DNA from: Comamonadaceae bacterium
Lineage (GTDB): Bacteria; Pseudomonadota; Gammaproteobacteria; Burkholderiales; Burkholderiaceae_C
Assembly: GCA_947455585.1 (NCBI GenBank)
Contig: CANGOY010000027.1
Span: forward strand, 1 to 13,189
DNA: 13,189 nt
Direction: 5' to 3'
The notes below the pieces were generated by a model. It was not told where the DNA came from, ran no database searches, and saw only the letters and a program-made list of their open reading frames with translations. Below are positions 9,390 through 13,189 of this stretch, one piece after another (the stretch's first letter is position 1; the number at the start of each line of letters is the position of its first letter). The position numbers and the translations under genes were made by a program.

Positions 9390-10699
9390 TGGTGACCATG
9401 CTCTGCTTTAAATCTCGTTCTTATTTCCTGTGGGCCTTGATGGCATGGACACTGTCTGTTTCTGCACAAACGCCCATCAGTGGCCGCGACTTCATCGTGG
9501 CCGTGGTCGACGCTGTGCCCATCACCAACCACGATGTCACCTTGCGTGCACCCCAGTTGCGTGAACAACTCAAGCAACAAGGCCGCGCAGTGCCCGAAGG
9601 CGAAGCCCTGCTGAAGGCAGCGCTGGAACGCTTGATTGTTGAAAAAGCTTTGTTGCAACACGCCAAAGAGACAGGCGTCACCATCGAAGACGAGGCCGTG
9701 ACGCAGGCCGAACAACGCTTGGCCGCGCAAAATCAAATCAGCGTTGATGCGCTGCACAAAAAGATGAAGGCCGAAGGCTCTAGCGTGGAACGCTTGCGTC
9801 AAAACCTGCATGACCAACTCACCTTGCAACGCCTGACCGAACGTAATGTGCCAAGCCGCATCAAGGTGAGTGATGTCGAGGTCGACCAGGCCGTGCGGGT
9901 ACGTCAAAACGCCAGCCTAGACACCAACCCTGACATTGAATTAGCCCAAATTTTGGTGGCTGTGCCTGAAAAAAGCAGTGATGCAGATATGGCCACACTG
10001 CAAGCCAAAGCGCAAACGGCCTTGGCACACATCAAGCGTGGTGACGACTTTGCGCGTGTGGCCAAAGAATTTTCTGATGGTGCAGAACGCGACAAAGGCG
10101 GTTTGATGGGCCTGCGTGCTGCCAATCGCTACCCAACCCTGTTCGTTGATGCAACGCAAAAATTAGCCATCGGTGATGCCACCCTCGTGCGTTCCGGTGC
10201 TGGCTTCCATGTGCTCAAACTGGTCACCAAACGCGCCAGCGGCGTGGTGACCGTCACACAAACACACCCCCGTCACATCTTGCTGCGACCCGGCGGCCAA
10301 CTCAGTCAAACCACGGCACGCGCCCAATTGGCTGAGTACAAGCGCGACATCGAAGCAGGCAAAGCCGACTTTGCCAAGCTCGCACGCGAACACTCACAAG
10401 ACGGCAGCGCCTCCGAAGGCGGCGATTTGGGCTGGGTCACACCGGGCATGTTTGTGCCCGAATTTGAAGAAGTGATGGGCAAGCTGCAGCCGGGTCAAAT
10501 CGCTGACCCAATGGTCTCCCGCTTTGGTGTTCACCTGATTCAAGTGCTAGAGCGCCGCGAAGCGCCCATCAGCGAACGCGAACTGCGCGACATGGCCCGC
10601 AACAGCCTGCGCGAAAAGAAGTTTGACGAGACATACCAACTGTGGGCCCAAGAAGTGCGTGGCCGCGCCTATGTGGAATACCGCGACGCACCGCAATAA
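9389..10699 (+). CDS. surA: Periplasmic peptidyl-prolyl isomerase and chaperone SurA
   Basis: SurA carries unfolded outer-membrane proteins, LptD among them, through the periplasm to the BAM complex. With ATG at 9389 it has 436 residues. The frame also admits a TTG one codon earlier, at 9386; ATG at 9398 is another choice. I prefer 9389 because it forms a TGATG junction with the lptD stop. The signal peptide is residues 1-26, with cleavage after SVSA. An N-terminal SurA chaperone domain (about 35-175, VVDAVPITNHDV onward) is followed by two parvulin domains: about 183-285 (ELAQILVAV, GLMGLRAANRYP) and about 295-390 (RHILLRP, GGDLGWVTPGMFVPEFE). The C-terminal helix completes the chaperone core. 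In E. coli only the second parvulin domain is an active isomerase. Cotranscription with lptD places chaperone and client together. Confidence 0.95.
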   Translation: MVTMLCFKSRSYFLWALMAWTLSVSAQTPISGRDFIVAVVDAVPITNHDVTLRAPQLREQLKQQGRAVPEGEALLKAALERLIVEKALLQHAKETGVTIEDEAVTQAEQRLAAQNQISVDALHKKMKAEGSSVERLRQNLHDQLTLQRLTERNVPSRIKVSDVEVDQAVRVRQNASLDTNPDIELAQILVAVPEKSSDADMATLQAKAQTALAHIKRGDDFARVAKEFSDGAERDKGGLMGLRAANRYPTLFVDATQKLAIGDATLVRSGAGFHVLKLVTKRASGVVTVTQTHPRHILLRPGGQLSQTTARAQLAEYKRDIEAGKADFAKLAREHSQDGSASEGGDLGWVTPGMFVPEFEEVMGKLQPGQIADPMVSRFGVHLIQVLERREAPISERELRDMARNSLREKKFDETYQLWAQEVRGRAYVEYRDAPQ

Positions 10700-10711
10700 G
10701 CAGAGCCCCCT

Positions 10712-11470
10712 TTGAAACACATTGCACGCAAGCGCTTCGGCCAACACTTTTTAACCGACGGCGCCATCATTGAAGGCATCGTCGACGCCATCAACCCGCA
10801 GCCGAACGACCCCATGGTTGAAATTGGCCCCGGCTTGGCAGCGCTCACACAGCCCTTGGTGGAGCGCTTAGGCAAGCTCAACGTCATCGAGCTGGACCGC
10901 GACTTGGCTGTCCGCCTGCGCGAGCACCCCCACTTGAACGTGATTGAGTCCGACGTACTGCGCGTGGACTTCACACAATTGGCAGCCGACCTAAACGTGC
11001 CCAAGCTGCGCGTGGTGGGCAACCTGCCGTACAACATCTCGTCGCCCATCCTGTTTCATTTGCTTGAGCACGTCGCCGTGGTGCAAGACCAGCACTTCAT
11101 GCTGCAAAAAGAGGTGATTGACCGCATGGTGGCCAAGCCCAGTACCAGTGACTACAGCCGCTTGAGCGTGATGCTGCAGTGGCGTTACGACATGGCAGAC
11201 GTGTTGTTTGTGCCGCCCGAGTCGTTTGACCCGCCACCCCGCGTGGACAGTGCCGTGGTGCGCATGGTGCCACTGGCTGAGCCGCCGCAAATCAACGTGA
11301 AGTTGATGGAAGACATGGTGAAGGTGGCTTTCAGCCAGCGCCGCAAGCTGCTGCGCCACACCTTGGGCCGCTGGCTAGAAGGCCGAAACTTTGCAGGCAC
11401 CTTCGATGTGCAGCGCCGTGCCGAAGAAGTGCCGGTGGCTGAATACGTGGCGCTGGTTCAAAGCCTGTAA
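10712..11470 (+). CDS. rsmA: 16S rRNA (adenine1518/1519-N6)-dimethyltransferase RsmA (KsgA)
   Basis: RsmA dimethylates two adjacent adenines in the 3'-terminal hairpin of 16S rRNA late in small-subunit assembly, using SAM. Its absence gives kasugamycin resistance. The 252 residues begin with the family N-terminus KHIARKRFGQHFL, so the TTG at 10712 is the start although only weak ribosome-site sequence precedes it. SAM motif I is VEIGPGLAALT, with the acidic residue of motif II in VIELDRD. The catalytic motif is NLPYNIS at residues 104-110. The C-terminal small domain carries PPESFDPPPRVDSAVV and FSQRRKLLRHTL. It starts 12 bases after surA; in E. coli pdxA lies between these genes but here it does not. 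A strong terminator follows 11 bases past the stop. Confidence 0.96.
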   Translation: MKHIARKRFGQHFLTDGAIIEGIVDAINPQPNDPMVEIGPGLAALTQPLVERLGKLNVIELDRDLAVRLREHPHLNVIESDVLRVDFTQLAADLNVPKLRVVGNLPYNISSPILFHLLEHVAVVQDQHFMLQKEVIDRMVAKPSTSDYSRLSVMLQWRYDMADVLFVPPESFDPPPRVDSAVVRMVPLAEPPQINVKLMEDMVKVAFSQRRKLLRHTLGRWLEGRNFAGTFDVQRRAEEVPVAEYVALVQSL

Positions 11471-11481
11471 AGCCACAACAA

Positions 11482-11514
11482 AAAACCCGTCAGCAGTTAC
11501 CTGCGACGGGTTTT
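11482..11514. terminator. Probable bidirectional intrinsic terminator after rsmA
   Basis: The arms AAAACCCGTC (11482-11491) and GACGGGTTTT (11505-11514) are perfect complements. Above them a 4-bp stem GCAG/CTGC closes a TTAC loop, with a single bulged A at 11492. A T-run ends the stem on the plus strand for rsmA, and an A-run precedes it, giving a T-run on the minus strand for the convergent barstar gene. Confidence 0.88.
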
Positions 11515-11546
11515 GCTTTGGGCGCTGCGTTAGAGCAGCGAACCCA

Positions 11547-12104
11547 TTAAGCTGCTGTTTGCCAGTAGCCTGCGTTGAAGGGGCTGCTCATGCGCAAAGC
11601 CATGGGCGACACGTCCACGAGTTTGTCTGTTGGCATTTTTTCGCCTTCTTCCAACAGCTCGATGCCTTCAGCAGCCATGCCTGCTTTTTCAGCAGACGGA
11701 GCGCGTGCCACCGAGAAAGAGTAGAAGCAGCGGAATGCCACTTTGCGGTCAGACCAGTAATCAGCCGCTTCGCGGAAGATGTCCAACAGCTGCTCGCGGG
11801 CTTCTTTGTCAAACTTGGCATGAGCAGGAATGTGCTCCAACACCAAGATGAAGCCTGGCTGTGGGCCAGACTTGTGCAAGGGGTCGGTCATGCCGTCGTA
11901 CAAAGAATCAAAGTTTTTGCTGGCTGTGGCAGCCAAGTTGAACTCTTTGGAGATGATGTCCAAGATGTCTTGCTTGCTTTGGGCTTGGGCCAAGTTGACA
12001 TACAAAAAGTGGTGGCCCAGGCCTTGGGCGGCCTCCTGCAAATCAGGCACGCGGAAAGCGCGGATGGACTGGACGATATTGGTTTTGACGGTACGCAATG
12101 GCAT
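11547..12104 (-). CDS. Barstar-family protein (RNase inhibitor-like)
   Basis: Barstar proteins bind and block barnase-type ribonucleases in the cytoplasm. The domain covers about residues 30-130: the segment HHFLYVNLAQAQSKQDIL is followed by KNFDSLYDGMTD, matching the barstar pattern N-[FL]-D-x-L-[YW]-D-x-[LM]-T-D, and then by the strand FILVLEHI. Classical barstar has about 90 residues; this one has 185, with a leading segment and a C-terminal extension (about 131-185) rich in Glu, Ala and Met that I do not recognise. No RNase gene lies on either side: rsmA converges on it and the malic enzyme gene precedes it. The ATG at 12104 lacks a clear ribosome binding site. It may neutralise a nuclease encoded elsewhere or have another, non-immunity role. 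Family assignment is good; function is inference. Confidence 0.82.
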   Translation of the reverse strand: MPLRTVKTNIVQSIRAFRVPDLQEAAQGLGHHFLYVNLAQAQSKQDILDIISKEFNLAATASKNFDSLYDGMTDPLHKSGPQPGFILVLEHIPAHAKFDKEAREQLLDIFREAADYWSDRKVAFRCFYSFSVARAPSAEKAGMAAEGIELLEEGEKMPTDKLVDVSPMALRMSSPFNAGYWQTAA

Positions 12105-12146
12105 GGAGATAAGCCGTTCTTAAAGCTTCTAAAAATTCGTTGAACC

Positions 12147-12162
12147 TTCGGGTTAACCCGAA
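12147..12162. repeat. 16-bp perfect palindrome upstream of the barstar gene
   Basis: TTCGGGTTAACCCGAA is identical on both strands, centred on GTTAAC and lying 43-58 bases before the barstar start. It could be an operator for a dimeric regulator or an RNA hairpin with a 6-bp stem and TTAA loop. On the plus strand AACC just before it can instead pair with GGTT across a TTCG loop. Confidence 0.5.
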
Positions 12163-12195
12163 AATTTGGAAGTGCAAGTGTCTTCGAATTGCCAT

Positions 12196-12233
12196 AAAAA
12201 AGCAAGGGCCCATCCATTTCTGGAGGGCCCTTG
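12196..12233 (-). terminator. Intrinsic terminator of the malic enzyme gene
   Basis: Arms CAAGGGCCC (12203-12211) and GGGCCCTTG (12225-12233) pair perfectly. An upper stem TCCA/TGGA closes a TTTC loop, which reads GAAA, a stable GNRA tetraloop, in the minus-strand RNA. One base (A at 12212) is bulged. A run of six T residues follows on the minus strand (12201-12196), so it stops transcription coming from maeB, about 50 bases past its stop. Confidence 0.88.
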
Positions 12234-12280
12234 AAGGGTTATTTAACCAAAATTAACTAATTTTGATAGATAAATCCCAC

Positions 12281-13189
12281 TTATCGAGCGGCGCTGGCAT
12301 CCGCCACGGTCAATGCAGTCATGTTGACAATGCGGCGCACCGTGGTGCTCGCGGTCAAGATGTGCACGGGTTTGGCTGCGCCCAACAACACTGGGCCAAT
12401 GGCAATGTTGCCACCAGCCGCTGTTTTGAGCAGGTTGTAGGCAATGTTGGCGGCGTCCAAGTTAGGCAGGACCAACAAATTGGCATCGCCAATCAAGGTG
12501 GTGTCAGCCATTTGGGCTTCGCGGGCATGACCGTCCAAGGCCACGTCGCCGTGCATTTCGCCGTCAATTTCCAACCAAGGCGCCTTTTGCTTCACCAAGG
12601 CCAAAGTTTCACGCATTTTGATGGCGGAAGGCTTGTCGCTGCTGCCAAAGTTGGAGTGCGACAACAAAGCAGCCTTAGGCTGGATACCAAAGCGGCGCAT
12701 TTCTTCGGCAGCCATCACCGTGATTTCGGCCAATTGCTCGGCAGTCGGGTCGTAGTTGATGTGCGTGTCCACCAAAAACACTTGGCGGTCGGGCAACAAC
12801 AAACCGTTCATGGCGGCATAAGTGCTCACGCCTTTGCGGTTGCCGATGACTTCGTTCACATACTTCAAGTGGGTCAGCGGTGTGCTCCACGTGCCGCAAA
12901 TCAAACCGTCCACTTCGCCTTTGTGCAGCATCATGGTGCCAATGAGCGACAAACGGCGACGCATGTCGATTTTGGCCAGCTGCTCAGTCACGCCTTTGCG
13001 TGCGGTCAACTTGAAATAGGTTTGCCAGAAATCGCGGTAACGGTGGTCTTGCTCGACGTTGACCACTTGGTAGTCCACGCCCTCTTTGAGGCGCAAGCCA
13101 AACTTCTCGATGCGCTGGGCAATCACCGCAGGACGGCCAATCAGGGTGGGTTGGGCCAAGCCTTCGTCCACCACGATTTGCACGGCGCG
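12281..13189 (-). CDS. maeB: NADP-dependent malic enzyme, C-terminal part (cut by window edge)
   Basis: MaeB oxidatively decarboxylates malate to pyruvate with NADP, supplying NADPH and acetyl-CoA precursor. Only the last 302 residues are visible; the frame stays open to the window end, so the GTG at 13181-13183 is internal. The visible part is the phosphotransacetylase-like (PTA_PTB) domain, recognised by PTLIGRP, MLHKGEVDGLICG, NYDPTAEQLAEI, LLSHSNFGSSD and EIDGEMHGDVAL. In MaeB enzymes this domain is regulatory and is thought not to make acetyl phosphate; the catalytic malic domain would lie beyond the window. A stand-alone phosphate acetyltransferase cannot be excluded strictly, but the RPAVIAQRIEKFGLRLKEGVDY stretch is typical of MaeB. 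It is followed by its own terminator and is separately transcribed from the barstar gene. Confidence 0.88.
   Translation of the reverse strand, partial: RAVQIVVDEGLAQPTLIGRPAVIAQRIEKFGLRLKEGVDYQVVNVEQDHRYRDFWQTYFKLTARKGVTEQLAKIDMRRRLSLIGTMMLHKGEVDGLICGTWSTPLTHLKYVNEVIGNRKGVSTYAAMNGLLLPDRQVFLVDTHINYDPTAEQLAEITVMAAEEMRRFGIQPKAALLSHSNFGSSDKPSAIKMRETLALVKQKAPWLEIDGEMHGDVALDGHAREAQMADTTLIGDANLLVLPNLDAANIAYNLLKTAAGGNIAIGPVLLGAAKPVHILTASTTVRRIVNMTALTVADASAAR

Noticed and set aside
11391..12143. Plus-strand 250-codon frame overlapping the rsmA end and antisense to the barstar gene
   Set aside because: It runs through a strong terminator hairpin and overlaps two well-supported genes in other frames.
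12105..12280. Possible small RNase toxin gene in the spacer ahead of the barstar gene
   Set aside because: Much of the 176-base spacer is taken up by a terminator and a palindrome. I found no open frame of suitable length on the minus strand.

Overview
The window looks like an ordinary chromosomal core region of a Gram-negative betaproteobacterium, most likely Burkholderiales and probably Comamonadaceae. The evidence is inference from gene content and protein style: a DNA topoisomerase III with a C-terminal SWIB domain, the metX-metW pair, the lptD-surA-rsmA run, a long barstar-family protein and a MaeB-type malic enzyme. Base composition is moderately GC-rich and similar throughout. No phage genes, insertion sequences, tRNA or rRNA genes, CRISPR arrays or obvious foreign islands were seen.

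Layout: (1) 64-4863, plus strand: topB, metX and metW are packed head to tail with a short gap and a 4-base overlap, linking a DNA topoisomerase to methionine biosynthesis. (2) 4864-4959: a short convergent spacer with one hairpin. (3) 4960-6833, minus strand: amgK-like sugar kinase followed 2 bases later by the 16S rRNA methyltransferase gene rsmE. (4) 6834-6926: a divergent control region with a nested inverted repeat. (5) 6927-11470, plus strand: lptD, surA and rsmA in a tight operon for outer-membrane assembly and ribosome maturation, closed by a strong, probably bidirectional hairpin terminator. (6) 11547-12104, minus strand: a barstar-family gene with no barnase-like RNase beside it. (7) 12105-12280: a spacer holding a perfect 16-bp palindrome and the terminator of the next gene. 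(8) 12281-13189, minus strand: the C-terminal phosphotransacetylase-like part of an NADP malic enzyme, cut by the window edge.

Functionally, LptD places LPS in the outer membrane and SurA chaperones LptD and other barrel proteins across the periplasm. The divergent AmgK-like kinase probably salvages cell-wall amino sugars, so this middle block serves the envelope. RsmE and RsmA both methylate 16S rRNA. MetX and MetW handle the acylation step of methionine synthesis. I did not find a convincing new multi-gene system. The points most worth a second look are the apparently orphan barstar with its palindromic upstream region, the SWIB domain fused to TopB, the reduced cysteine set of LptD, and three intergenic hairpins with a shared bulged-A design.
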